Assembly: GCA_029204225.1 (NCBI GenBank)
Contig: CM055095.1
Location: 51,931,836 to 51,995,835 of the forward strand
Direction of reading: 5' to 3'
DNA from: Diphasiastrum complanatum
Taxonomy: Eukaryota; Streptophyta; Lycopodiopsida; Lycopodiales; Lycopodiaceae
DNA: 64,000 nt
Shown here: piece after piece, positions 23,599-33,020 of the stretch
Layout of the letters: the number at the start of each line of letters is the position of its first letter
Position numbering within the stretch: the stretch's first letter is position 1
Notes under the pieces: generated by a model
What the model saw: the letters and a program-made list of their open reading frames with translations, nothing else
Database searches by the model: none
Told to the model about the DNA's origin: nothing
Program-made: the position numbers and the translations under genes

Positions 23599-26511
23599 AT
23601 GGCATCTCAGGGAGGATATCTTCTAGAAGCCAGTGAAAGACTAAACACTTCTAATTACTCAATTTGGAAGTTAAGAATGGAGTCTATTTTGATTCTCCAG
23701 GATGTTATGGATATTGTGCTTGGTGTTGAGGAGGAGCCTCAAGCACAGGTTGAAATTCCTAAATATAAGAAGAGAGCTAGAATGGCTCTACATTTCATTA
23801 AGATGAATGTATCTAATGAAATTCTGAGAGAGATAGGATCTTGCACCACATCTAAAGATGCTTGGGATGCACTTAAGTCCATCTATGAAGCAAAGAATAC
23901 TTCTAGAATACTCACTCTTAGGAATCAGATTTTTCACAGTTTTCAAAGAAGTGAAGAGAGTGCATCTAACTATGTTCTAAGAGTTAAAGATTTACATAGA
24001 GAGCTTTCATGTGTTGGTGTTACCATTAACCAAGTTGAGCTACTTCAAGTCATAATGAATGGCTTGAGAGATGACTATGATAATCTTCTTCAGTCTTTTG
24101 CTATTAAGGAGGAGTTACCTAATCTAGAAACTCTCCAAGGAATTCTTATTTCTGAAGAATCTAGACAAAGCTATAAACTCTCCAGGATGAACAAACTTGA
24201 ACATGGTGGAAGTGACAAAGCCCTCTTTGCCAAAGGCAAGCAGAAAGGAAGGAGTAAGAACCAATTCTCTCAAGCCTACAACAAAGACAAAGCCAAAGAT
24301 CGAGATCAAGATGGTGAAGAGGATGATACATCTCATCCCTCTAACTCAAAAACCAAGAAGAAGAAAGTGAAGTGCTTCTTCTGTGGCAAAAAGGGGCACT
24401 ATGCCTCTAATTGCTTTAAGAAGAAAAACCAACTCAAGCAAGCTCATCTCTCCAAAGAGATTGAAGAAGATTCTGTTGCAAGTGATGGAGAAGGATCACT
24501 TATGGTGTCCAGTTTTTCTTCATCACCTTTCAAGAAAGATGGAGCTTGGTGCATAGACAGTGGAGCCTCTTCACATATGTGCTGTTCAAAGGAGTCATTT
24601 GACTCAATCTTACCTTTCAAAGGACTCAAGAGATCTATTTACACAACTAATGATCATGAGTGTCCAATAGAAGGAATTGGCAACATTCCATTGAAACTTG
24701 CTTCTTCAAAAGTTCTTGCACTTTCTAATGTTCTTTTCATTCCAAAACTTACAAAGAACTTAATTAGTGTGGGAAAGTTGCTTGATAATGGTTGTGATGT
24801 GAAGTTCAACTCCAATACTTGTTTTATCAAGAGAAAAGATGAGATCCTTGCTGATGGAACTAGATGTGGTGGAATTTTTAAGTTGAATTCTTATGAGAAT
24901 GCAAACCTTTGTGAAGTTGTTTTGTTATCTAAGGAAGAGTTGTGGCATAGAAGGTTGGGACATCCTAACTTTACATCTATGTCTTCTATGGTTAAGAAAA
25001 AGAAGGCTATTGGAGTTCCAAAATCTCTTTCTAAAGATTTCAAGCCTTGTGAGGCTTGTGCCATTGCAAAGTCACACAAAAAGCCATATCAGAAGTCTTT
25101 TATAAAGACTACTTGTCCATTGGAACTCATACACTCAGATGTACATTTTTCCTCTTCTAAAAGTATTGGTGGTGCAACATGTTTTGTCACCTTTATTGAT
25201 GACTTTACTAGATACACTTGGTTGTATCTACTTTCTTCAAAGGCTATGGTTTTTTATCACTTCCTTATCTTCAAAGCTTATGTAGAAAAACAGTTTTCTT
25301 GCAAAATTAAATCTTTAAGATGTGATGGAGGAGGTGAATATATCTCCAACAAGTTTCATAATTATTGTGAAGGTGAAGGAATAAAGAGAGAATTTTCTTG
25401 TGCCTATTCTCCATCTCCAAATGGAGTAGCTGAGAGGAAAAATAGATCTTTATGTGAGGGTGCTAAAGCAATTCGAGTAGCAGCTTCTTTGCCTATTGAA
25501 TATTGGGGTGAAGCTATAAATTGTGCAAACTATTTGTGCAATAGATTACCTCACAATGCTCTTGCTGGAAAATCACCTTTTGAAGTCTTGTTTCAGAAAA
25601 AACCTAAGGTAGATCACCTTAGAGTTTTTGGTTGTACTTGCTTTGTTAATATGCCCTTGGAAACAAGGAAAAGAGATTATCCTAATTCTGTTAAAGGGAT
25701 CATTGGTGGATATGCATCCAACAAGAAAGCCTACAGGATCTATGTTCCCTCTACCTCAACTACAATTGAGAGTAGAGATGTGATATTCCATGAAGATCAA
25801 CACTACATTCTTGAGAAGGCCGAGTTCAAAGATTCTCACAAAGATACTCCAATCATCACCCTTGAAGATCATCATGGAGAGATGGGGCCGAGATTTGAGG
25901 AGGAGTCACCTCGAATTTTTTCACCAAGGAGATCTCAAAGAGAAAGATCCGAGCCTAGAAGGCTTACCTATGAAGATAGAGGAAAGCAAGTGGAAATCAA
26001 CTCCACTAATTGTGCCTATTTTATTTTTCATGAGGAGCCGAAGGATGTATATGATGCTATCAACTCAAAGGAATGGTACCTTGCCATGAAGGAAGAATAT
26101 GATGCTTTGATGGCCAATAATACATGGGAACTTGTGGATCTTCCATCCAACAAGCATACCATTGGTTGCAAATGGGTTTTTCAAGTCAAGTATAATCAAG
26201 ATGGCACAATCAACAAGTACAAGTCTAGGCTTTGTGCTAAAGGATTTGCTCAAGTATATGGACTTGATTATGAGGAGACCTTTGCCCCAGTTGCAAAGAT
26301 GGTGTCAATTAGATTCATAATTTCTCTTGCTTGTTTTTTCAATTGGCAAATTCTTCAACTAGATGTTTCTAATGCATTTCTAAATGGCTATCTAGAAGAA
26401 GAGATCTATATGGATCAACCTATTGGGTTCATCCATGATGAGGGAAAAGTTTGCTTGCTCTTCAAAAGTTTATATGGATTAAAGCAAGCCCCAAGGTCAT
26501 GGTATTCTTGA
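23599..26511 (+). CDS. Copia C gag-pol, ends at in-frame TGA in RT
   Basis: 970 codons from MASQGGYLLEASERLNTSNY. Order: UBN2-type gag (about 10-200), knuckle C-F-F-C-G-K-K-G-H-Y-A-S-N-C (about 259-272), protease WCIDSGASSHM (about 317), pre-integrase LWHRRLGHPNF and CEACAIAKSHKKP (HHCC), integrase with H-S-D (about 512), CDGGGEY (about 575) and NGVAERKNRS (about 609) giving a full D-D-E triad, then RT from ALMANNTWELVDLPSN (about 836). The frame stops at TGA in RSWYS*LNTF. Other copies have a sense codon there, and TGA can arise from CGA by cytosine deamination. All upstream catalytic residues look intact, so gag, protease and integrase could still be made. Confidence 0.95.
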   Translation: MASQGGYLLEASERLNTSNYSIWKLRMESILILQDVMDIVLGVEEEPQAQVEIPKYKKRARMALHFIKMNVSNEILREIGSCTTSKDAWDALKSIYEAKNTSRILTLRNQIFHSFQRSEESASNYVLRVKDLHRELSCVGVTINQVELLQVIMNGLRDDYDNLLQSFAIKEELPNLETLQGILISEESRQSYKLSRMNKLEHGGSDKALFAKGKQKGRSKNQFSQAYNKDKAKDRDQDGEEDDTSHPSNSKTKKKKVKCFFCGKKGHYASNCFKKKNQLKQAHLSKEIEEDSVASDGEGSLMVSSFSSSPFKKDGAWCIDSGASSHMCCSKESFDSILPFKGLKRSIYTTNDHECPIEGIGNIPLKLASSKVLALSNVLFIPKLTKNLISVGKLLDNGCDVKFNSNTCFIKRKDEILADGTRCGGIFKLNSYENANLCEVVLLSKEELWHRRLGHPNFTSMSSMVKKKKAIGVPKSLSKDFKPCEACAIAKSHKKPYQKSFIKTTCPLELIHSDVHFSSSKSIGGATCFVTFIDDFTRYTWLYLLSSKAMVFYHFLIFKAYVEKQFSCKIKSLRCDGGGEYISNKFHNYCEGEGIKREFSCAYSPSPNGVAERKNRSLCEGAKAIRVAASLPIEYWGEAINCANYLCNRLPHNALAGKSPFEVLFQKKPKVDHLRVFGCTCFVNMPLETRKRDYPNSVKGIIGGYASNKKAYRIYVPSTSTTIESRDVIFHEDQHYILEKAEFKDSHKDTPIITLEDHHGEMGPRFEEESPRIFSPRRSQRERSEPRRLTYEDRGKQVEINSTNCAYFIFHEEPKDVYDAINSKEWYLAMKEEYDALMANNTWELVDLPSNKHTIGCKWVFQVKYNQDGTINKYKSRLCAKGFAQVYGLDYEETFAPVAKMVSIRFIISLACFFNWQILQLDVSNAFLNGYLEEEIYMDQPIGFIHDEGKVCLLFKSLYGLKQAPRSWYS

Positions 26512-27577
26512 CTTAACACCTTTCTTGAGTCACTAGGATTTAATCTTAGTAACTATAATCCTTCCTTACATGTCAAGTTTTTTGATAAAGATATTGTCAT
26601 CCTTCTTATTTATGTTGATGATATCATTCTGACAGGAAGTTGTATCAAGTTAGTTGAGGAAACCAAGATTGCACTTGGAAAAGAATTCAAGATGCAAGAT
26701 CTTGGAAAAATACACTATATTCTAGGATTAGAGATTGACTTTCTTAAAGATAAAGCTTTCATATGTCAATCCAACTATGCTCTTTCAATGTTAAAAAAGT
26801 TCAATATGTTGAATTGTAAGAGTATAGAAACACCTATGGAGCAAAATGTAAAGGACTCTAACAAAGGTGATGAAAGATCCTTCGACGACATCACACTTTT
26901 TAGAAGTCTTATAGGCTCCTTAATTTGGCTCACAATAACTAGACCTGACATAAGCTTTAGTGTTCATAAGTTGAGCCAGGCTATGCAAAATCCTTCAATT
27001 TATCATTGGAAAAATGCCAAGAGAGTGCCTAGATTTATATCTTCAACTTTTGATTTTGGTTTATTATATAAAAGTAAAGATCTTTCTATTATTGGTTATT
27101 CTGACTCGGATTTTGCAAGTGATAGAGCAGATCGGAAATCTACAAGTGCTTATGTCATATATCTTGGAGGAAACTTGATATCTTGGCTTTCCAAAAATCA
27201 AGATATTGTATCACTCTCATCATGTGAAGCTGAGTACAAGGCGCTCACTACAACAACAAAGGAAGTGCTTTGGATCAAGAGGTTACTAGTGGAGCTAAAG
27301 ATAATTATGGAAGAAAATAATACATATGATCATGTGTGACAACATTTCAGCTCAAGCCCTTGCCAACAACCCAATATTCCATGCAAGGAGCAAACATATC
27401 GAAGTTGCACATCACTTCGTGAGAGAGAAGCTCATTGGAGGTGAAATCAAATTGGAGCACATCGACACATCATCTTGCATTGCAGATGTGCTCACCAAAC
27501 CTTTGAGCAAAAGTTCCTTCAACAAGCATAGAGCCAACCTTAGAGTTATACCAAGATCCATGTTCAAATCAATATAG
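26512..27577 (+). pseudogene. Copia C rest of RT and RNase H
   Basis: After the TGA the same frame stays open to 27339: LNTFLESLGFNLSNYNPSL, LLIYVDDIILTGSC (YVDD catalytic loop intact), IHYILGLEIDFLKDKAF, then RNase H with IIGYSDSDFASDRADRKST and SLSSCEAEYKALTTTTKEV. A one-base shift near 27315 moves the last part to another frame: DNISAQALANNPIFHARSKH, IADVLTKPLSKSSFNKHRAN, ending MFKSI. Only these two lesions separate the element from a full polyprotein. Confidence 0.93.
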
Positions 27578-27579
27578 AT

Positions 27580-27980
27580 CATTTTTAGGAGGAGTGTTAA
27601 AATTGAAAAACAATCCATATTGATTTCTTGGCTTGCTACAAATGTTGTACCATGCAAGTATGTAGCTCATTAATGCAAAATGCCAAGTTTGGCCTACATA
27701 GAATTCGAGCTACATGGTTATGTACTGTCTAGTTTGATAAATGCAACTTGCATGTAGTTTGTAGACATAGAATTAGCATGATTATGCTTGTAGAAACTCG
27801 TGGCAACTCACATGCATTAATTGTAAGTGATCCATAGTGACATGCAAGGCATGCACAAAGTTTATTGGACACATGCATGATGATTTGGACATTTCTAGTT
27901 AGAAGTAGTACACTTGTAAAAAGCTGGTAGAATTTCATGGATGACAAGTGACAAATGTCACATAGACTCTAGATGTCACT
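27580..27980 (+). repeat. PPT and partial 3' LTR of C
   Basis: TTTTTAGGAGGAG, then TGTTAAAATTGAAAAAC from 27595. It follows the 5' LTR closely to TCTAGATGTCA near 27977, then becomes unrelated, so about half the LTR is missing or replaced. Confidence 0.9.
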
Positions 27981-28331
27981 TTAGATGTCATGGAGGTTGT
28001 AAATATGAGGTCCAATCATGTTTTAGCATTGTGTTAGCTCGTGGATCTATTGTATCATTGTACTTCTCACTTTGATCTAATCGATTTGGAGATTGTGTGG
28101 ATTTTGAGACTAAGTGATTTTCTAGCATTCTCTCTCTACCCAAGGAGAGAAGCTTATTTTTCCTTAGTTTATTTTTTGAACACTTCCCACACATGTGTAT
28201 GAGCTTTGGAAGTGAGTAAATGCATGTAGTAGTGTGTTTTTGCCATTGAATTGAAGATTGATCTTGAATCTCAATCTAGTCTTGATCTTTGTGCATTCAC
28301 ACACCTTAGGAGATCACAATGACACTCCACA
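27981..28331. other. Non-coding, possible divergent LTR tail
   Basis: CACACATGTGTATG and CACACATGTGAAATTC near 28188 and 28328 recall the LTR palindromes, and CTCTCTCTACCC near 28130 recalls their CT-rich part. It could be the tail of a related LTR joined to C by recombination. No primer site follows. Confidence 0.35.
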
Positions 28332-28868
28332 CATGTGAAATTCATAGTCTTGAGTTGTGGAGAGATGATGACATCACCTTAAGATAAGATTGGTGCTGAC
28401 TATAGTTGTAAAAATGTCTCCTTGATGCTTGGTGATGTCCTTAAGCCACCTGGTTACGATGCACGATGGTGGGCCCACAATTAGATGATATCTAAGAAAG
28501 AGTGTATCCTCAATAAGGTTGATGACGATTCCTACCATTTGTCTTGCCGTCATGTAAAAGCGATATAGACCTCTTGATTTGTTGAGAGATGATGACATCA
28601 CCTTGGGATAAGATTGGTGCTTTGTGAAGATGTCTCCTATATGCTTGGTGATTTTCTTAAGCCACTAACGACACACAGTGGCAAGGTGGCAGGCCCACAA
28701 TTAGATGATATCTAGCAAGGAGTGTATCCTCAATAAGGTTGGTGCGTGGTTTGGGGAGGGGATGATGATTCCTACCATGTATCTTGCCCTCATGTAAAAG
28801 TGCTATAGACATCTTGAGTTGTGGAGAGATGATGACATCACCTTGGGATAATATTGGTGTGGTGTCCT
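28332..28868. repeat. Second site of the 215-240 bp tandem repeat, about 2.3 copies
   Basis: Units marked by CCTACCATTTGTCTTGC (about 28531) and CCTACCATGTATCTTGC (about 28771), 240 bp apart, with GGAGAGATGATGACATCACC three times. The 28741 unit is almost identical to the last unit of the first site (9192). Confidence 0.9.
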
Positions 28869-28874
28869 AGTCGT

Positions 28875-29090
28875 TATAGATTTCCACAAAAGCGATGAAT
28901 TACGTAGTATAAAAGGTTTGATCGTTCCCCAAGAGAGAGAATAAGAGAGAGAATAATCTCATCCTTTGCATGGTAAATGTATGTATGATGGTAAACAGAC
29001 TAGATTGTATAAAATTCACAATGAAAACTACAGCAACATAACTGGTTATCCAAAGATATTTGGATAAATTGGCATCCAGGAACACCAATG
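28875..29090 (-). pseudogene. Copia integrase fragment, weak
   Basis: The minus strand reads FLDANLSKYLWITSYVAVVF, then IVNFIQSSLF, like the copia integrase segment after the catalytic Glu (DANLPKxLW, AVxxxNRxPS). After stops, FIAFVEIYND resembles the following FGCxAFVHIP block. No catalytic residue is present. A small old fragment. Confidence 0.45.
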
Positions 29091-29424
29091 ATGAAACGAT
29101 TTGGTCAAGGTCTGCAATTGTAAAAATTACTTTATCTTCCAGGCTCTTCAGACATCAGGTAAACAGTCAGAACAGACAGCAACTAGCAAATAGATTCATC
29201 AAGCAGAATCGCATTGGCTAAGGATTCTTCTTAAGCAAACACAGAGGATTAGTTCTTATTGCAGAAAGCAAACAAATCAAAACATCAAGCAATCTCATTA
29301 TCTGAACACATAGCTCATTCAGAGTTTGAAGGAAGTTCTGCTAAAGGTTATGCTTAACAGATTCGGCTAATTCCCTGCACACATTAGTCAGAATTGTTAC
29401 TTGTTGGTGTCCCTTGAAAATCCA
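29091..29424. other. Non-coding stretch, nothing recognised
   Basis: No domain seen. On the minus strand the sequence right after the putative F LTR end reads TGGATTTTCAAGG, which could be a primer-site-like or flanking sequence. Confidence 0.3.
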
Positions 29425-29906
29425 TGTTAGAGTGATTGAAATTCAGTATAACGTAAAAAATGTGTGTGACGCAAACAGAATAGTATCACAATCAATCACA
29501 GATCATATAGAGTGTATTCACACAAATGATAAGAAGTAATTCTGTGAAAGATAGCAGAGGGAAAAAATGCTCAAGCTATAGGAACTTGCTCTTCACTCTC
29601 TATTGATACTCAGCTCTACGTAGAAATGCGTATGTACAATGGCACAAAGTGCTATCCTTATAGGAATGTTCTTCAGCCTCAATGTCGCTTACGAACCGTC
29701 AAATGTCGGTTCTGAACTTCTGTTGCGTCTCTTATAGAACGTCACAACTTCTACTCAAAATATGAATTCACAAAGTGCATAATAGGCCTTTACATGAATT
29801 TAGGCACTATAGCACATTTTACATATATAGAAATTGAAATTTTTTTACAATATATGACAGAACTTGGATACTGTGAGATCGTAAGACTCCACATATCCCC
29901 TTCCTC
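29425..29906 (-). repeat. PPT and 3' LTR of gypsy F
   Basis: On the minus strand GAGGAAGGGGA (29906-29896) precedes TGTGGAGTCTTACG. A sequence of about 470 bp then ends in CACTCTAACA near 29425. A TATA-like ATCCTTATAGG lies near 29655. Ends are inferred from TG/CA form only. Confidence 0.5.
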
Positions 29907-29935
29907 AGTTGTGTAGCGGCTCGCAAACAACTGGT

Positions 29936-30620
29936 TTATGTCCTTCTCTGTCGCTTTCGGCTGGTTGGCTTGCTATGGAAAATGGCCTTGGCTCGGGCTT
30001 CATTTTTTTCATTTACTTGCTCCCATGTCATTCCTTTTGTTGCCAAAAAGTAATTGTTCTTTTGGTTATAGTCTTCTTGGAATGACAAGTTCGGATTACC
30101 CCCCATTCCTCGATGGCCCATTGGTGCGAGGGGGTTATCAATTAATGTATTATTAACAAGATGCGTATACCAACTATCATCGGTCAGGATTTCAAACATC
30201 TCGGCAGAAGGGACAATTAGTGAAAGGGCAGCATATGTATATTCGGAAAATTTTGCTTTAATGTACAGTTGTTGAACAGACTCGAGGGCATACGAAATAA
30301 GAGAAGCAATATTTACATGGCTGTAAGTGTAATACGGTCTAGTTATTGGATTAGTGGAGCAAAGTATATTATTTGTTTTTACTTCCTCCAAATAACAAGA
30401 ATAGTTAGCTTCCCAATCTGTGTAGATTTCCCATAGATCAGGGAATAGTAACTGATGAGTAACTCGGGAAGAAACTGATTTAGAGTTAGAGACAACTTCC
30501 TTCACATCAAAAATGTTAATTGATTCTAATTTATTCAAATACTCATCCAGAGCTGAAAAAATATTATTTTTGAATGTTCTTAGATATTCTTGTCTCTTCT
30601 TAATTCTACTTCATAATTAA
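29936..30620 (-). CDS. Unknown ORF between RNase H and PPT of F
   Basis: 200 codons from the Met at 30538. The same frame is readable about 27 codons further up (RTFKNNIFSALDEYLNKLES). No known domain recognised. Visible traits: FPDLWEIYTDWEANYSCYLE, an aliphatic stretch SHVNIASLISYALESVQQLY, acidic middle part, and a basic end SKPTSRKRQRRT that looks like a nuclear targeting or nucleic-acid-binding tail. It takes the place where gypsy integrase should be. It could be an extra element ORF or captured host sequence. That it is open over 200 codons in an otherwise frayed element is notable. Function not assigned. Confidence 0.5.
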
Positions 30621-31344
30621 ACTCATCTAATAATAATACCCATCTAGCTATTCTACCCGAAAGATCAGGTTTATTCACTAAATGTTTTAATGCGTAGTGA
30701 TCTACGTGAAAAACAAAAGGGTATCCTAAAAGGTAATGTCTAAAGTTCTTTACTGAATAAATCATCCCTAGTGCTTCTCGCTCTGTAGCAAAATAATTCT
30801 TTTCTAATACAACGAGTTGCCTTCACGCATAGCAAATTGGATAATCTATATTCTGGTCATCTTTCTGACTAAGCACTACACCTATTGCAAACGATGATGT
30901 GTCTACATATACATGAAAGTTTTTAGCCCAATTTGGAGGTCTAATCCCAGTGGCTTCTGCTAATGACTGTTTCAATTGATCAAAAGCTTGTTGATGGTCC
31001 TGTGTCCAATGGTACTCAACAGATTTTTTTAGTAAACTTGTTAAAGAAGTTACTATTATAGCATAATCTTTAATTATCCTCCGATAGTAACCTGCATGTC
31101 CTAGAAAACCTCTAAGCTCTCTTAAATTGGTTGGTTCTAATAAATCTAAAATCATTTTTATTTTTGTGATGTCGGCTTGTATACCATCCTTCAAAATTTT
31201 ATGTCCTAAAAGGATGCCTTCCATCATCCCAAAGTAACACTTAGCTGGATGCAGTTTAAGAGATGTCTCTTGACATCTTCTCAATGTTTTCTCTAATGCA
31301 TCTAAATGGGCTTTAGTTGATGAATAGAAACAAAAGTCATCCAC
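30580..31344 (-). pseudogene. Gypsy F RT C-half and RNase H
   Basis: VDDFCFYSSTKAHLDALEKT carries the F/VDD catalytic pair (from about 31344), then KLHPAKCYFGMMEGILLGHK, LRELRGFLGHAGYYRRIIKD and RNase H FHVYVDTSSFAIGVVLSQKD. One stop near 30830 splits off MIYSVKNFRHYLLGYPFVFH, DHYALKHLVNKPDLSGRIAR and a last EVELRRDKNI, where the usual DALSR end is missing. The RNase H Asp in YVDTSS is kept. Confidence 0.88.
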
Positions 31345-31364
31345 GAAAATTTCTAAAAACTTTC

Positions 31365-31964
31365 TTAAAAAATTTTGAAAAATATTTGCATCATACGTTG
31401 GAATGTGGCAGGTGCATTAGAAAGACCAAAGGGCATTCGCGTATACGCGTATGTCCCCCAATCAATAGTGAAAGTAGTTTTGGATCTATCTTCCTCTTTT
31501 ATAAAAAATTGGTTATAACCTGAGAATCCATCTAAAAAGCTATAACGCTCATGACCAGCTACCTGGTCAAGAATGGTATCTGTATACGGTAGAGGATGAT
31601 AATCCTTTGCTATAGCAGCATTTGGTTTTCTAAAATCTTGACAAACTCTAATCTTGTCCGTCTTCTTCTTAGGTACTATAACTATTGGTGACACCCACTC
31701 GCTGCTTAGAACAGGATATATAATACCCACTCTAAGACATCTATCTAATTCATCTTTTACTAATAAGGAGTACTTTGGATTCAATCTATATTGACGTTGT
31801 CTAACAGGTATTGCTCCCTTAATAAGATCTATTCTATGTTCGTCCCATTTAACTGGTATTCCTATAAAATCATCCATCGACCAAGCAAACATGTTTTGGT
31901 ATTTTTGAAGAAGCAATATATACTCTTCACGCACCTGGTCTGATTGGTGTTTATATAGATTCAA
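31365..31964 (-). pseudogene. Gypsy F RT N-half
   Basis: 200 open codons: IPVRQRQYRLNPKYSLLVKD, GIIYPVLSSEWVSPIVIVPK, IRVCQDFRKPNAAIAKDYHP, YSFLDGFSGYNQFFIKEEDR (first catalytic Asp), YAYTRMPFGLSNAPATFQRM. A short break at about 31350 separates it from the VDD half. The enzyme would copy element RNA. Confidence 0.9.
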
Positions 31965-31976
31965 AGTCTACCTTTA

Positions 31977-32672
31977 TTAATTTCTATTTTTACATAATCC
32001 ATTTTTATCTACCATCCCCTCGGTTAGACTTGCTCTGGTTCCACCCAGAACTTCTCTTGACTCGGATGTTGTCGGTATTTCTTCTTCCTCATCAATCTCA
32101 TAACATTCTATGAAATTGATCCATGTTTCAGCAGGTCTAGCTAACTCCTCACCCCATCTCAAAAGGTGACCCCCTATTGGACTGGCTGTGAGAATACCTA
32201 GAAAAATTATTTGTTTGATAGACCAATTTATAATAGCATCTGCTTGATATAACCATGGTCTTCCAAATAATATTGAATAAGGTGGTGTATCTACTGGATT
32301 TACGACAAGGAAATTCACAACAAACGTCTCTGTCTCTATAGCTACGTTAATACCTTTTAGCTCACCTATTGGTATACATTTAGTCACATCTGCTAAATGG
32401 ATTTCGTGATAAGTGATAGGTTGTATCTGGTTTTCTAATCCTAATTCTTTAACCATTGTTTTCATTACTAAGTTGATACTGGATCCTGAGTCTATTAGTA
32501 TTCTATCTATGGTCTGATCTCCTATGATCGCACTAATCTCTGGAACTCCACAATCTCCTCTATCTAGATATTCTACTCTATTACTGTATGCAGGTATACT
32601 TAGTGTAACTAACATCTCCCCTTCCTCAGTCTCTACTGACTGAAGCCCTTCTTCCTCCGAAGTATAGCTCAA
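31977..32672 (-). pseudogene. Gypsy F aspartic protease
   Basis: The minus-strand frame holds DRILIDSGSSINLVMKTMVK with the DSG active site at about 32510, then IHLADVTKCIPIGELKGINV and YSILFGRPWLYQADAIINWS (the second conserved strand GRPWL). 231 codons, ending in a Glu-rich linker. The family protease matures the polyprotein as a dimer. A stop separates it from RT at 31965-31976. Confidence 0.85.
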
Positions 32673-32739
32673 GGAAGATGTAGTTGTCTCACCTTTGTAC
32701 TTATCTTTTTCCCATGATATCTTTTATGACTTTTTTCTG

Positions 32740-33020
32740 TCGGTGTCTCCATCTGGTTTCAGAAGGTAATCTTCTTCTTCTTCCAGTGGGTTATAACATC
32801 GGCTTGATAGAGCCGTGGTCGTCCTAATAACACTTTATATGACGATTTTCTCGTAGTTTTTAATATTATAAAATCCATAAAAAACTTATGGTCCCCAATA
32901 TAAACTGTAACCTGAGCCAGTTCCTATTGGTGATCTTCTAGTTGCATCGGCTAATCTTAAATGTCTTAAGGTAAGTGTTATTCTATGATGAATGCCTAAT
33001 TCATATGGCATTTCTTCAGT
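32740..33020 (-). pseudogene. Extra copy of protease C-half in F
   Basis: The minus strand reads ELGIHHRITLTLRHLRLADA, then after a shift ELAQVTVYIGDHKFFMDFII and YKVLLGRPRLYQADVITHWK. It repeats the C-half of the protease that lies just downstream (GRPWLYQADAIINW). The D-S-G half is missing. Confidence 0.75.

Larger units (their letters stand above)
22049..27980 (+). mobile_element. Copia family C, nearly complete element
   Basis: 5' LTR 22049-22828, primer site 22829-22840, leader, gag-pol from 23599 to 27577 with one stop and one frameshift, PPT, and 3' LTR from 27595. GGTAT lies just left of the 5' LTR. No matching right target copy was found because the 3' LTR diverges after about 27977. 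Over the shared about 383 bp the two LTRs differ at about seven places by eye. The element sits in the D' LTR. Confidence 0.93.
29425..33020 (-). mobile_element. Ty3/gypsy element F, partial, no integrase seen
   Basis: Minus-strand order is a worn protease half (33020-32740), protease (32672-31977), RT (31964-30823), RNase H (30840-30580), unknown ORF (30620-29936), PPT, LTR. RT text such as FLDGFSGYNQ and MPFGLSNAPATFQRMM is of the plant Tat/Athila kind. Gag and 5' LTR are absent. No HHCC or DDE segment occurs between RNase H and PPT. Confidence 0.7.

Noticed and set aside
29936-32672. F considered as an endogenous pararetrovirus because it lacks integrase
   Set aside because: RT motifs (FLDGFSGYNQ, MPFGLSNAPATFQRMM), PPT and LTR-like end are of plant Ty3/gypsy type, and no movement or coat protein text is seen.
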